In this document: positions 47,534-60,337 of the stretch, in pieces
Layout of the letters: the number at the start of each line of letters is the position of its first letter
Numbering within the stretch: the first letter of the stretch is position 1
Source of the DNA: Bradysia coprophila
Lineage: Eukaryota; Arthropoda; Insecta; Diptera; Sciaridae
Reading direction: 5' to 3'
Assembly: GCF_014529535.1 (NCBI RefSeq)
Contig: NC_050737.1
Coordinates: 2,574,447 to 2,638,446, forward strand
Length of the DNA stretch: 64,000 nucleotides
The notes under the pieces: generated by a model
Told to the model about the DNA's origin: nothing
The model's input: only the letters and a program-made list of their open reading frames with translations
The model's database searches: none
Translations under genes and position numbers: made by a program

Positions 47534-47949
47534 GAATGTGTCTGATAATTTTCGATTAAATTAAATGGAATATCCTCGGAGTAGATTCACTTGTCTTCCG
47601 TTCGGAATATTGAAGATTTGTGTTCTGATTGAAGCAAAATGTATTTCACATACACCAGTGGCTATGTACCGATCGACTGATTCAGTGCTGTTGGTATAAA
47701 GTCGCTAATGTTACCAGTGTTGCCCGAAACATATTTCTGTTCGGATTTTTGATGTTCTGTTGTACATATAGAGTGTTTTATTGTGATATGTATTTCGAAT
47801 TTGCATGCAGTTTAAACACTTCGAACATAGCACTGCTCCTAGTGTTAACATAGAAAGTATTTGGAAGCCGCTGGTTCAAAATCAATTAACATACAAACCA
47901 AGTACGGTCCGTCCATACGAGCCGGAGGAAATCAATGAACGTCAACACA

Positions 47950-48138
47950 AGGTATGGTCGAATGTCAAACTCCGGTTTGTATGAACAGACCATACCTGGT
48001 TTGTACATTCATTGGAGGAAATAGCGATTTAATATGAAAAAAAATCACCTTTCGATGATTTTCATTGAAAGATGAGCTTGTTTATATGAAATCGCTGTTT
48101 CCTCCGCTCCATACAAATTTTGACATTAGACCATACCT
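47950..48138. mobile_element. 189-bp inverted-repeat MITE
   Basis: AGGTATGGTCGAATGTCAAA faces TTTTGACATTAGACCATACCT; nearer the centre GGAGGAAATAGCGATTT faces AAATCGCTGTTTCCTCC. Arms of about 80 bp with gaps. It lies just upstream of the enolase transcription unit. Confidence 0.7.
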
Positions 48139-48303
48139 ATAGATCATTGATCAGAATAGGATTTATATTTTTTTCGCTAAGACAGCAGTCATGCTTTCTT
48201 TGTGTGAGTTAATCACAAAATTTGGATCCTTTCAGACAACTGACGTAAGCGAGTGTAGCAGAGCTTCGTTTATACCGATATTTTGAAGAGAAAATGACGA
48301 CGC

Positions 48304-48327
48304 AGAGAGAGAGAGAGAGAAAGAGAA
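48304..48327. repeat. GA microsatellite
   Basis: An AGAGAG run of about 24 bases with one interruption. Confidence 0.85.
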
Positions 48328-48410
48328 TATTCTCTTTGCGTATGTGCATTATGAGAATGGAAACCAAAACGGAGTTCATGCGTTCTTCGCGTTAATGAGC
48401 TGAGACATTA

Positions 48411-49377
48411 GAGAACGTTAGCTAAATGGCCGCTAACGCTAATTTCCAACGCTAAATCCCCCGCTAACGCTAAAATCAACGGTAATGCCCTGTCAATAAA
48501 TGACACCATTGTGAATGCATACACATGGACGACGAAATTTTCGATTTATTTTGCATTTATTATTTTAAAAGGTCATCGGATCAATATTTTATTACTGCAA
48601 TCCGTAGATCTAATTTGCAGTAAGGTAGCGACATTGAGCTGGAAAAAATCTATTCACTTTACAATGCGCTGTTCGACGACAAACATCCTCCACTACACTA
48701 CAAACATAACCACCTGCAATTGAAACACCTGAAAATAATTTTGTGATTATTACTCCCACGATGTGATCGGATTAACATTTTATCAATGGAATTAGTAGAT
48801 CTGACTTATAGGAAGCCAGCGGAATAAAGCTGGAAAAGTTTTATTCACTTTTGATTGCAATAAAACGTTTTACGAATCACATTTTCCAACTGTATGTTCG
48901 TCGTGTGGAGGATACTATTTGTAACATTAAAAAGAGAATAAAAAACGTTTCCAGCTTAATACCGCTTGCTTCCTACAAGTCAGATCTACTAATTCCATTG
49001 ATAAAATGTTAATCCGATCACATTGTGGGAGTAATAATCACAAAATTAATTTCAGGTGTTTCAATTGCAGGTTAACCACGTGTTTGTTGTGTAGCGGAGG
49101 ATGTTTGTCGTCGAACAGCGCATTGTAAAGTGAATAGATTTTTTCCAGCACAGTGTCGCTACCTTACTGCAAATTAGATCTACGGATTGCAGTAATAAAA
49201 TATTGATCCGGATGACCTTTTAAAATAATAAATGAAAAATAAATCGAAAATTTCGTCGTCCATGTGTATGCATTCACAATGGTGCCATTTATTGACAGGG
49301 CATTACCGTTGATTTTAGCGTTAGCGGGGGATTTAGCGTTGGAAATTAGCGTTAGCGGCCGTTTAGCTAACGTTCTC
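48411..49377. mobile_element. 967-bp foldback transposon with about 450-bp arms
   Basis: Almost the whole unit is one inverted repeat: 48,411 to about 48,860 pairs with about 48,930 to 49,377, around 95 percent identical by eye, around a loop of about 70 bp. The ends are GAGAACGTTAGCTAAA and its complement, flanked by TA on both sides (48,409-48,410 and 49,378-49,379). Each arm starts with repeated GCTAACGCTAA-like motifs that could bind a transposase. No protein is encoded. TA duplication suggests mobilisation by a Tc1/mariner-type transposase. Confidence 0.85.
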
Positions 49378-49437
49378 TATTAATAGTTTTCGTTGAGTTA
49401 ATATCTCAAGAATGCAATCAAATAATATTCAAAGTAT

Positions 49438-49642
49438 CGTACAGTAAAATTTCAGCATGAATTTGCATCCACAACCCACATACACAATCAAAACTGTTTA
49501 GACTTGTTTAAACAGTTAAAGCTGCTTGATAGTGGTAGTGGTAAAACCTTATAAAGACGTATAAACAGTTTTGATTATTTGTGTGAATCAGCTGAAAAAC
49601 AGCAGAAGCAAATTATTGCTGACATTTTACTGCCTCTGACTG
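49438..49642. mobile_element. Family A MITE, copy 3 (left end deleted)
   Basis: The right end ATTTTACTGCCTCTGACTG followed by TA, and the inner CAGCTGAAAAACAGCAGAAG, match the intact element at 13,564. At the left, ACAGTAAAATTTCAGCATG follows directly after ACAG with the TCAGAGGC portion lost. Confidence 0.7.
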
Positions 49643-50265
49643 TAGGAAATAGTACTGAGATAAATCGGCCATTCCTGTTTGATTGCGAAAAAAATCAAAA
49701 TTTCAAGCCTCCGAAGATTCCTTGTATGCACAGTAGCTTTTCCGTTACACTTTGGAAACGAAATAGTAATTTGTATGTCTGCTTGGCCGGTGGGTTTTAG
49801 ACTTTTTCGCCTATTGTAGCCTAAACAGAGCGAGAAACTTTCGTTTGCTTTTTTTAAAAGAAAAACGTTGTATAGGCAACTCGGCGATTTTTTAGGAACA
49901 CAATGAGTATTGTCACACTCGGCCTACTGTCTCAAATCTACACATATAGCGCCTAAAAAAACATTTATCACTCGGTGGAATAAATTACTATTTCGCATCT
50001 ATTGTTGTACTTTTACTAAAAAATGATTTTGCAGCAGAAAAGCTTCGAAGTTTCGGAGGTTTTTTTCCACAGATTCACATACATGCTTTGCTCACATTCA
50101 TTTGGCTGACGATTCAAATCGGCTAAGTTTTCACTGTATGTCATAATCAGCTGATGTGTGCTCAGAGCCAAAAAAAAATGATGTGCCGATGTCAATTTCA
50201 GCTGAGTGTATCGGTATCTTCGATAAAAATTGTGGATTTTTATGTGTTAACATTAAGTAGTTGAA

Positions 50266-51278
50266 ATGGTTGAGGATAATTCAAAGAACAGTAATTCAAA
50301 CACACCAGAGGCAACAGCCGATACTGGCGAAGAAAAACCGAAATGGGGATATGACCTGTACATATAACAGTTTTGCTTACTTTACGCGGAATTTTCGATG
50401 TGAAACATTCTGATGCAATTTTTCGATTTTTTTTTAGAAATGTTTGATTGATCTCAGATGATTCTCTGAAATTCTGCTCACCCATAGAATATTGCAAAGA
50501 AATCAAAACAAATTTCAATTTTGTTTACACAGATATCCTGAACGCCGAGGTGGTACGTTCAAACCGCATTGGTTCAAAGCTATATGGGGCTTTGCGGGCA
50601 GAGAAAATGAAGGCAAAATGAAATGCGAACGTAACGTTGTCGACTGTGTCCGTAACAGTCCAATGGTTAAGCTCATGATGGGAGCTCTGAAAAGCTCGGG
50701 ATGTCCAATCGATTTGCGTCGACACATTACCTGTGAAGTTTGTGATCCTTCGGTCAGTGGTGGCTACGATCCGGAATATAATCAAATAGTTGTGTGCCAA
50801 AACATAGCCACGAATAAAGGCATGATACAAGGCATATTGACACACGAAATGATCCACATGTTCGACTACTGTAACAACGATTTAGACTTCAAAAATATCG
50901 ATCATTTAGCATGTACCGAAATTCGAGCTGCCAATTTAACACATTGTTCATTTATGAGTGCCTATCTTCAGGGAGACGCATCGATGTTTAAAATACAAAG
51001 AGCACATCAGGTAAAAACCATACAATTTGGTGTCGCAAATTACCGCAACTTAATTGCATATTTTTCCTCTCTCGCAGGACTGTGTCAAAACAAAGGCTTT
51101 GAGTAGTGTACTTGCTGTCCGAAAGGTAACCCAAAATGAAGCGATTGAAGCTATAGAAAGAGTCTTCCCAAAGTGCTATGCAGATTTAGAGCCGATAGGC
51201 AGAAGAATACGTAGGAATTCGACGGATATGCAAAGAGCTTTTTCTGAAGGACCAATGTACGGATACGACGTCTACTAA
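50266..51278 (+). CDS. Atp23: Mitochondrial inner membrane protease ATP23, 256 aa, three exons
   Basis: This zinc metalloprotease family processes or chaperones subunits for ATP synthase assembly in the mitochondrial intermembrane space. Exons are 50266..50357, 50533..51010 and 51078..51278; phase-2 and phase-0 joins give ...WGYDLYPERRGGTFKPHW... and ...RAHQDCVKTKALSSV.... The catalytic site is THEMIHMFD at about residues 134-142, with zinc ligands His135 and His139, Glu136 as base, and the downstream Asp142. Cysteines in CEVCDP, YNQIVVCQN and FDYC, and the C-terminal VFPKCYADLEPIGRR, agree with the family. The 30-residue N-terminus is acidic and asparagine-rich, without an evident presequence. 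AATAAA follows 50 bases after the stop. Confidence 0.95.
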
Positions 51279-52812
51279 AAATCGTCAATTTGTATAGTTT
51301 TAAATGCTTCAAGGAGACAAATTAGTGAAATAAATTATTTGATTCAAACGGTTTTGCAGTTTTGGTGAATCATCGATATACGAACTGCAGAATAATTTGG
51401 AGAAAAACAAATGCAACTTATAATGCTTAGCCTTCATGAAACAGTAGCAATGAAACGGATGACGTAGCTTGATACTTGATTGGACGGTAGCAATTAAATT
51501 TGTTCCTGTGTAAGTTTTCTGTTGAATTTTTTTCATGATCTAATTAGATGTACAGATAGACAGCTTCGGATAGTTCGTTTCCGACAGTTTCACCCGGGGT
51601 AACTCGTTGTTTCACTGATAGGTCTTATGCACATTAGCACATTAGATACAATTTATTAAAGGAACTGCGTTTAAGGAGGTTTATATTTTCGATTTGACCC
51701 GACTCTAAACAATATACCCGGAAGTTGTTTTTATAACCCTTACTAGACGCTATTATCAGTTGGTTTTTGTTTCTGTATTTTGACTCATTATAATCGGATT
51801 TCGGATTTACTAGAAGTACGGGAATTATGGACTTTAATGTAACAAATTCGCCAATAGGAAAAATTTAACATATTTCCAAATCCTTCCGGTAAGTGGCTAA
51901 CGTACAAAATATGATCATAATATGCTAGTAAACACTTGATACAGTGCCGCACTGGCCATACTGGACACCCGAAGTACAGATGAACTTTTATACGACAAAA
52001 TTGAATTAGTTGACTTTTTCCAATTTTGTAGGCCCTAAACGAAATTTCCCGAGCGGGAAGTTGGCAGTAACTCCAACCCTGCCTTAAAAATGTCTAATTC
52101 GTCAGAAAAATTAGACTAGACGCTAAGAATATTGGAATTCTAGAGAATTTTTGTGTTAAAATTGAAGCTCAACGAAAGCCGTGGCGCGGTAGATTTATGG
52201 TTTCATGGATAGTAGAGGTCTATCTAACGACACCCATATCTTCCAAGTCTATCATTGTAGTTTTTTTTTTAAACACTCTCCGAAAGTTTGAATTTTTTCC
52301 CCCTAAAATAGCAACTGCACCACATACACAAAAAATTTCGAAATCTTGCGTCCTCAACATTTCTGCCAACCACCATAATTTCAGATAAATGCATCACGCA
52401 TTGTTGGTGATATGCAACAAAAACTATTTTGGTCACCCTAGTGCAGACCATTTTTTCATGATTTCTGGTGTGAAAACATAATTACTTCCAAATTACTTCC
52501 ATAATTACTCCAAAAATCACCGATGGCTTGTTTTCCTCTTTCATACAACTAGTTCGAAATTTTTGACAAATTGACTCTTAATTTTATGTGTGCGGAATGG
52601 TAATAACATATTTCGTAAATCATCTACAAACGTTCGACTTTCGGTAACAATTTATATTATGATTTGTACTGCACGCTAACAAAAACTAATTTCATTTAAA
52701 AAAAAATAAATAATTTCGTTTAAAACAACAATAACAACCAGTTCGGTCGAAATATTTACAAATTTCATCTATCAAAAAAAGAAGAAAGTTTTGAGCAAAG
52801 TGGAGTGAGTAA
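51279..52812. other. Convergent 3' spacer
   Basis: It lies between the ends of ATP23 and the second Mpv17-family gene. AATAAA at 51,329-51,334 is the probable ATP23 polyadenylation signal. The rest holds no supported gene; the stretch 51,950-52,080 has mildly higher GC without a recognisable frame. Confidence 0.45.
51329..51334 (+). terminator. Atp23: Polyadenylation signal of ATP23
   Basis: AATAAA lies 51 bases past the TAA stop in the transcript sense. Confidence 0.6.
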
Positions 52813-53574
52813 CTATTTTGACGGTTCAACAGATTTCTGTTTCGAATTTTTCAATAACTTTTCCAGAGGATCTCCATGATCTTTGACATACGCTAGGAAT
52901 GTTATCCAAAGTAAGCCACAGAAACTAACGAAAACCAAGCGATTACGATCCGGAATAATAGAAAAGTTTATCGTTTGGACTGCCGGCCAAAAGCACACAG
53001 CGATCTATGCAAAATGGAAAAACAGTTGTAACTAAAATTTAGAAACGACCAAAAAAAAATTGTGATAAAAAAGGTGACAAACTTTGTAGGTATCCCAAAA
53101 TTTAGCCTGAAGCTCGTTTTTGGCTTTATCAACGCTCCCTGTTTCAGCGTAAGTCATGATAAGGAAAAATGCCGATAGGGATATTGGGCCATAGGTTATC
53201 TGTTCCAGAGCAGCTTTTTTGATTGCCGACGCTAGGGTCACTCTCGGGAAAATTCTGTGAGCTATCCGAACCCAACAGTATAGTGTTGGTGCGATGAACA
53301 ATGATCCGTACAATGAATATCGAATGCATTTCTTCCAATTGATTTCATCTAAAAAGCTCTATGATTTCACTTATTTTGATTAAATGGGCTGACCTGTGGG
53401 TGTTTCGTATGATTGACCGAAGATCGCCAAAAAAAAATACATTTACTCACCGATATTTCGTTTATCCATAAAGTCTTGAATAAATGCGGCTGTGGGCCAT
53501 GTTATGCTATAGGAAATCATGCCTCGTCCCAGAGGATGATTTAGAACTTGAGATATACCTCTTCTGAAGCTCAT
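52813..53574 (-). CDS. Mpv17/PMP22-family membrane protein 2, 193 aa, three exons
   Basis: Exons (complement) are 53451..53574, 53083..53348 and 52813..53004; donors are GTGAGT and GTTTGT, with acceptors CTTTTTAG and TTGCATAG. The family pattern is complete: HPLGRGMISYSITWPTAAFIQ, INWKKCIRYSLYGSLFIAPTLYCW, FWDTYKIAVCFWPAVQ and NFSIIPDRNRLVFVS, with a last helix LLWITFLAYVK and a lysine-rich tail. It shares the first and last intron positions and phases with paralogue 1 but lacks the middle intron. A mitochondrial or peroxisomal membrane location is inferred from the family. It converges on ATP23, itself mitochondrial, though adjacency in an insect genome is weak evidence of a link. Confidence 0.9.
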
Positions 53575-55939
53575 TTTTTTGTTTCGTAGAATATCATCAA
53601 GGCAAAATCCAAAAATCACTTTCTCCTAATGCACTGAAACATACAATGGCCAAAGATTTTTTTTATTGATTGATGGGATACGGCTCAAAATTATCAAACT
53701 ATTCGAAGTTTACTTCTTTACATTTCTTTACCATCGACTGTAGAGACTTTCGATTAGGACAGACTTTTTTCAACCACCGTTTCAAAGCAGAAAGGCATGT
53801 GAAATGATTTTTGTAGTTCGTGTAAGTGTCAAGTGTTGGATGGGATATATAACACAAGCGAGGAACGACACACTTCTTGGATCAATTGGATTAAATGTAG
53901 AAGTGAGTCATTCCTTTAAATGCGAACTCACGAACCTTCTTCAGTTAGAGTAATAAAAAATTTACTTTCGCGTCTAAACTGTGGGTCGACCACAAAATTG
54001 AGTAACATGATTCCAGCAGTGGCAGTCGCTTACACAACTAGGGGTGAAAAGAATTCTGAAAGATGAAAACGTGTCTTTTCAACTTTGCATTCCTTAGATG
54101 TTTAAAGAACCTGGAGGTGAACTTTTCAAATTTTAAATTGTAAAATTTGAAAGTTTCAGATTGCACCTAGCTACGAGCGCATACGAGTGCCTATCATCCC
54201 ACGAAATCCCTATTTGAACCTCTGCGTTATTCTCCTAAGATCTTCTGATTTATATGTTGTCATGCCCTTCTAATCACTGATAGTTAGAACACGTTATAAG
54301 TAAATTTTTCACAATTATTGACGATCTAGAACAACCGAAAAATCGTGTTACGCAATCTATAAACATTCTACTAAGTAAAAACATAAACATTTCATAGACA
54401 ATTTGCATTGTCATCGTAGTTCTTGTTATCAGTTCTATTCACTACTTAATACGACTGCAATTAACTGTGCAGAATGAACTTCGTTGTTAAAAACACTTCC
54501 ACTTTCCGAGTGTCAATACAAGAAAACTCATTATCGCGATCATATAACTCACAAATCAATTTTATTTCCAACTTTGGCTCAAGGAATACTGATCATACTG
54601 AAATACTGTGAAAATATCACATGCACACTGAATACGCTTCAGTCTAAAATTTAATGAATTGCTCCAAGTTCAACGCTCAAGTCATTGAATTCTATTTCTG
54701 TTTCAAATATGATTTGACCGTTGAAACTCAAGAAAATTCATATTCTAATGTTGTGCCCTAACAATTCATTTCGCTACACAAACAAACGTATATTGCAATT
54801 TTTGTCAAATTCTTGGTTTGCTTCAGTCTCAAGAGTAACACAGATGGGAAATATTTCTTTTACTCTTAAAATTTATTTGTATTTAATCCTAAAATCATAA
54901 GAGACTGTCTAGTGATATTAAGATGCGCAAGTCCAAATTCATAACAATATTTTCACCTTGATCTAAATGTTCATGGCGTAACAAAAATGTAATTTCATGT
55001 TCGTTTCCTAGTGATTTTCACTGAAGTACGTAGATAATTAGATTAAACAAAGAAAATCGGATTGTATGAGGCACTTTCTACAACAAGTGATAAATATCCC
55101 AATTAATAATCCAAATTCTACTCACACAGCGTTAAATAATTTTTTGAGAGTCCAGGAAATCAAAATCTCAATTTCTTGATAAACAAAAGTCAGCTGACAC
55201 AATTGTCAGCGTTTTTAACGGTTTCGATGAATTTCGTTAATCTAGATGGCGACAGAGATATGTCGTTTCGGAAAATTTAAAATCGGGCGCGTGCCAACAC
55301 AAATCTGTAGTCAAATTTTTTTAAAGGATCTTAAGTCAACGTTATGTTCCAGATAATGTCGAGGATTGATGCTTAAAGATACAACGAATGTTTAAATTCC
55401 AACGGAAGTATAAACCAGTCAGATGTCTGCCCGGAGGATGTAGATATTTTGTAAACGTGTTTGTATTGAATATAAATAGGCTGAGCGGCCATACCTTTTC
55501 TCTATAGTCTTAATGCTATATTCTAAGTTCGACAACAGCGATCACAAATTGTGGAGGAACCTTAGCATAAAATAATTAGTGCAGAGAGATTCTATGATTA
55601 ACAGAAGATTTTTTCTACATTTTCTTATCTTGCGAAGCGATATATTTTTAATTGTATGCAAGCCTTGAAAGCACACCGTCATGCACTAACTCGCAATATT
55701 TTACAGTGTCAATTAAACTTTTACGAACGCCTAATTTTCAAATTATTTTAGTTTGTGTTGTCTTTCTCTCCATAATGTGCAGATGGCGTTGTGTGTATGC
55801 AAACTTTGAGCTGAGTAAAGAGTTCATTTTGTCAACTCATTCATCGCTAAACTATTTTGTTGTTTTAATTCAGTTCATTTTATCGTTTTGCGTTTTTGTG
55901 TGCGTCTTGCGTTTTTTTGTCCTTAGTGCGTAATAATAA
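53575..55939. other. Spacer with no recognised gene
   Basis: It is upstream of both flanking genes (divergent), so it contains both promoters. I see no TATA box with convincing spacing and no repeat of note. All open frames are short. Confidence 0.4.
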
Positions 55940-58900
55940 ATGGCTGAAGATTCAGATTCATCTAGTTTCCTCTCTGGAATACTAAATGAAATATTGGGTA
56001 GCTACTTAAATATTGCGTTAATAGGATTGATAGCATTCCTGTTGTACAAAATTGTGAGAAGCTCTAGTGATGTGTCGACACCGAGTGCACCACCAGAACC
56101 ACAACTTCCGAAAATCCGAAAAGATTTTACCGTTCAGGAATTGAAGGAGTTCGATGGAAATCAGCCAGATGGTCGCGTTTTGGTAGCGGTAAATGGCAGT
56201 GTTTATGATGTAACAAAGGGAAAGCGATTCTATGGGCCAGGTAAAAATTTGTAATGTTCCAACACATGATGACAACGTCGTTTTGCTTATCATTTTCATT
56301 ATTCACTTCTTTTTTTCTTGCTTGTGTTACTGTGATAAAATTTCGAATCGATGATAAGGACTGATGACATTATGTCTTTTTACAAAAACATTTATATCTA
56401 TGCCTTGCCAGGTGAACTAGAGACTTTATCTAGTTTTTTTTTTTAATTTAATAAAAAATTTATCGGAATGTCATTGTAGAAATGCAACGGAGTTCATATT
56501 AAAATGCTTGTAATTTGCATATAGTGAAAATTTAACGTGACTGTATTGTGGATTATGTCATAAATAAATATACCGGCTGCTGAGTCACAAGAATAAATTT
56601 ATAAATTTTCGCTGTATTTTTAAACAAAAAATTTCTTGTTTTTATCGCAAAAATTAATTTTGTATTTTTGTAGAGTAAATAATCATCTCGCGAAACATTA
56701 AACATTTCTGTTCTTGCTTCTGTTAAGCGGATATTTGATACTCAAGGAAATTGTGAATTTTTTTACCTCCGCACATTCCATTATTAAACATCAAAATAAT
56801 CATTTATTCAGACAATTCACGATGTAATGCTCGTATCATGACGCAACATAATAATATCAATACAGATTGTCATTGTCTTTTGTTTCAACAGTGCCTTCTT
56901 TCCAAAGTTAACATATGTGTGTAACGTTACATACGTATAATAGTCTAGCACTTGAAACAAACACACATTTTAATTTAATTAAAAAATTATACGATTCCAA
57001 GTGAGACTGTAATTTCTCACAACAACAACAACAACAACATCGTCATGAAAAATGTATACGACGACTTCTGTTTGTATCGTATAAAATGCAATTCGATTTA
57101 TATTACAAAAGCATTTCTATTGAAAATCATAAGTTTCCGTCATTATAAAACAACTGCCGGATCAATTATCTAAGTTTTTTTTTTTAAATAAACTGTAGCT
57201 ACGAAGGTCTAGGTCAAAATGGCGGTATATATTTAGCGTCTCACAGGACCGAACTGGCTAATAAAAGGCCAAATCGGACACATAGAACAAGAACGCACAA
57301 TAACGACTCACAAATCAAGGAATTTGATAAGAATTCTGAAAGGAACATCGGACTTTAGCCCGATCGGCCAGTATGGCTAGTCCGGTCCTGAGTGGCTAAT
57401 AGGCAATATTGCACATATACATTCTAATTGCAAGTCCACGTATTAGTTAGAATTGTTAAATTATAAGTGCTCGTACGGGTGTCGTGACTTAATAGCTTTT
57501 TGTTTTGTGCTGAATTTTAAACCCATTCAATGAATCGGAAGATTTTTATTGTTTTTGAAAATTCAATTAAAATCCCATCATAATGACACAACTAATAACA
57601 TCCCTAATTACATATGAAATTATAATCGATACATTCAATCAGAAACAAATCCATGACTACATGATGGCAGCACGAATCTCGGTTCTCGACATCAGCATGG
57701 TAATGCTGAACACGCCCCAGGCATTAAAAATCTGTTTTCATTATACTAAAACGTTTCGTTCATTTGTGAATTTCATTCGATTAACCAACCAACATCTGTT
57801 TTGCCGTGTTTGATTGTTTGACAAATGGAACAATCGTGTTTCGCAATATGAGTATTCCAAAACTAATGCGACAGATCCAGAATGAAGTAAAAACCATCGA
57901 ACTGAACGAAACATGTTTTGCAAAATCTCGATGTTGCATTAATAAAATCTGAGATTGATCCTTGGTGCTATATACACGTAATTAACTAGACGATTATACT
58001 GCTTGTACTTTAAAAATGACTGGACCACTTACATCGATACTTTTTTAAATCCAATACTCAGAATACTTTCAAGAGCTACTTCTCTCCAATGTACTTCAAC
58101 TTAACTCTGCAGAAATCTCCTGTAAAATTCTATCAATGGTTCTAATGTGACGAAAGATCGAAAGAATTGAGTTCAAAGTGCTGTCGATCAAATTTGCGTG
58201 AATGTTTAATCTCTAAAATAACAAATTTACAAATTTTGTAACTTTTTCGTAATAAAGTTTTCATCAATGCACAGTAATCTGCACTAATTGATATCCCTAT
58301 TCATGATTCTTTAGTAGACCTGATAGCTTACTTAAAAAAGGTTGTTAACAAATGAACCATAGTTCTTCTCAAGATATGTAACACATGTTATGGTAGTTGT
58401 ATCTTATAACCGAGCAACAAATAATTCAGGACTATGTTGGTGACTGCATAAAAATGTCTTCAACTAGTCTCTTAATATTATTATTGTAGCTTTATCTCCG
58501 TTCCCTTATTCTATTCAAATTCATATATGGTCTAGTCACTTGAGATTAGCATATGTCTGTCCACTCTCTGATAATTGAGATGTTATGTGATGAATATGTA
58601 ACCGTTTCTTGACATTGCAAACAAATTCCATCTCACCAATCAATGCAAAACAGTCAATTGTTTCAGAATTTTTAGAACTTCTCTGCAATAAAGACGCAAA
58701 ATGTACACCTCTTGTCGACACTTTTTTTTTTAAATCGAATCGATTATATTCTATATTATACAAATTGATCGTTGATGATGAATCATAAATGTATGAAAAT
58801 GTGATAAAAACTTTCCCTCGATGATTGTTGTGCTGTGATGCATGAGCGAATACAAAAAGTTATTGAATTATTAAAGGTTTTTATGTCGTGTTATATATTC

Positions 58901-60263
58901 CGCGGGTATATATTTATTCGTATAAATTCTGCATTGTTCACATTTTTCATTGAAATAAAACGTTTTATTACTCCAATGCATCTTATATTACTGTTGCTAA
59001 AATATTAAATTCAATTTTATATTAGAGCAATCGAGCTGTAAAATCTTTTGTTCTTTATCTTTGTTTTAATGGGTTTGCCACTCCTCTCGATTTTCCTAGC
59101 GTAAAATATCTTAATTTGCTCGTAAACCTCCTTAGAATAGTAAAATGCAGTTCGAGTAATGCGTAGTTTCAAGAAGAAAATTTGTCACAGTTTATCGACT
59201 GTGGTACATTTTGCTGATCAAGTAAAGCTTTTGGTGTTTTTGGATGCACCAATGACCTCTTATGATTGATAGACAGAGATAACCTTTTCAAAAATATTGC
59301 TTTACGAAATATTTCAAGTCGTAATATTTCACATGCTAAATACGCGGAGAGCAACGTATTGTGTCCGGGCTAACATCATGTAAAAATCATCCCTCGTCAG
59401 GCTACCTCTTGAATGAGCTGTATTCTGGGAGGATATATTTTTACGTTTAATCAATGAACGAAAAATGAAAATTCTTTCCTATTACAGGTGGACCGTATGC
59501 AGCGTTTGGCGGCCGTGATGCCTCAAGAGGCTTAGCCACATTTAGTGTTGTAAGCTCTGATAAGGAAGGCTACGATGATCTCAGCGATCTAAATTCAATG
59601 GAAATGGATTCAGTGCGAGAATGGGAATTACAATTCAAAGGTCAGTATATTGGTTGTATTCGAGACTCGAACGCTAGATAATCTCTCCTGTTACGAAGAA
59701 GAAGAACACTCCTTTAGCGACCTTACAAATTTACAATGCATAGTCGTAACTTGGACATTGCGATGTTTGTCCTAGTCTTACAAATAGATTGACAATGCAG
59801 AAATACAATCTCAGCTGCTATCAGCCTTATATGGCGGGTGAACAACTCTAACAAAAAAGAGTAAAAGGTGTGGACACTGGGTACATCGATTTTTAGAACA
59901 GTTTATCCCTGACTCTTTCGTAAGTCATGTCGACACTGTATTGCTATATCTGTTGTTCTCATGTGTAGGAAGTTTGAGAATTATAATCTACACTTCAAAA
60001 CATTAAACCTCCCAGAAAGGCAGAATAGTATCTTTTGCAAAAAACCGATTTTAGCGTCCGAAAAAGTACTTTTTCTCGTCCGCCAATGCAATTAAAATTC
60101 AAACATCTCTTTATCTCCTTCAGAAAAGTACGAATATGTTGGTCGTCTTCTCAAACCTGGCGAAGAACCAGCAAGCTATTCAGATGAAGAAGATGACAAT
60201 CAGCAAGATTCAAATACTAGCAATAAATCAACTGATTCTACTGGTAAATCAAAAGATGACTGA
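55940..60263 (+). CDS. Membrane-associated progesterone receptor component, 197 aa, three exons
   Basis: Exons are 55940..56240, 59488..59640 and 60124..60263; the introns are 3.2 kb and 483 bp, both phase 1. The protein has a short acidic/serine N-terminus, one membrane helix at about 23-41 ([16 protein letters not shown]), a linker, and a cytochrome b5-like heme/steroid-binding domain from about residue 60. The domain shows [33 protein letters not shown] with the heme-ligand tyrosine equivalent at about 98, [12 protein letters not shown], and [12 protein letters not shown]. The C-terminus is acidic and serine-rich (YSDEEDDN), recalling the phosphorylated tail of the animal proteins. It likely acts in the endoplasmic reticulum with cytochrome P450s and in heme or sterol handling. 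Confidence 0.95.
57246..57388. mobile_element. MITE with CAGGACCG ends in an intron
   Basis: CAGGACCGAACTGGCTAAT faces TGGCTAGTCCGGTCCTG with internal complementary GGCCAAATCGG/CCGATCGGCC. CAGG...CCTG termini look hAT-like, but no 8-bp target repeat is visible. It sits in the 3.2 kb intron of the progesterone receptor component gene. Confidence 0.55.
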
Positions 60264-60331
60264 TTTGCATTATAAAACACATTCGGAGCTAGTATATCAT
60301 CGAAAACAATTTTTATGGAAAATGAATTATA

Positions 60332-60337
60332 AATAAA
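60332..60337 (+). terminator. Polyadenylation signal of the progesterone receptor component gene
   Basis: AATAAA lies about 70 bases past the TGA stop, followed by a further AATAAA at 60,346. Confidence 0.6.

Larger units (their letters stand above)
47534..50265. other. Spacer between divergent enolase and ATP23 genes
   Basis: The left part contains the non-coding first exon and promoter of enolase; no clear TATA box was found. It holds an inverted-repeat element (47,950), a GA microsatellite (48,304), the large foldback element (48,411) and a family A MITE (49,438). A CCGAGTGAT(A/G)AATG-type repeat, related to one near 14,348, is at 49,940-49,980 in inverted orientation. Confidence 0.5.
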
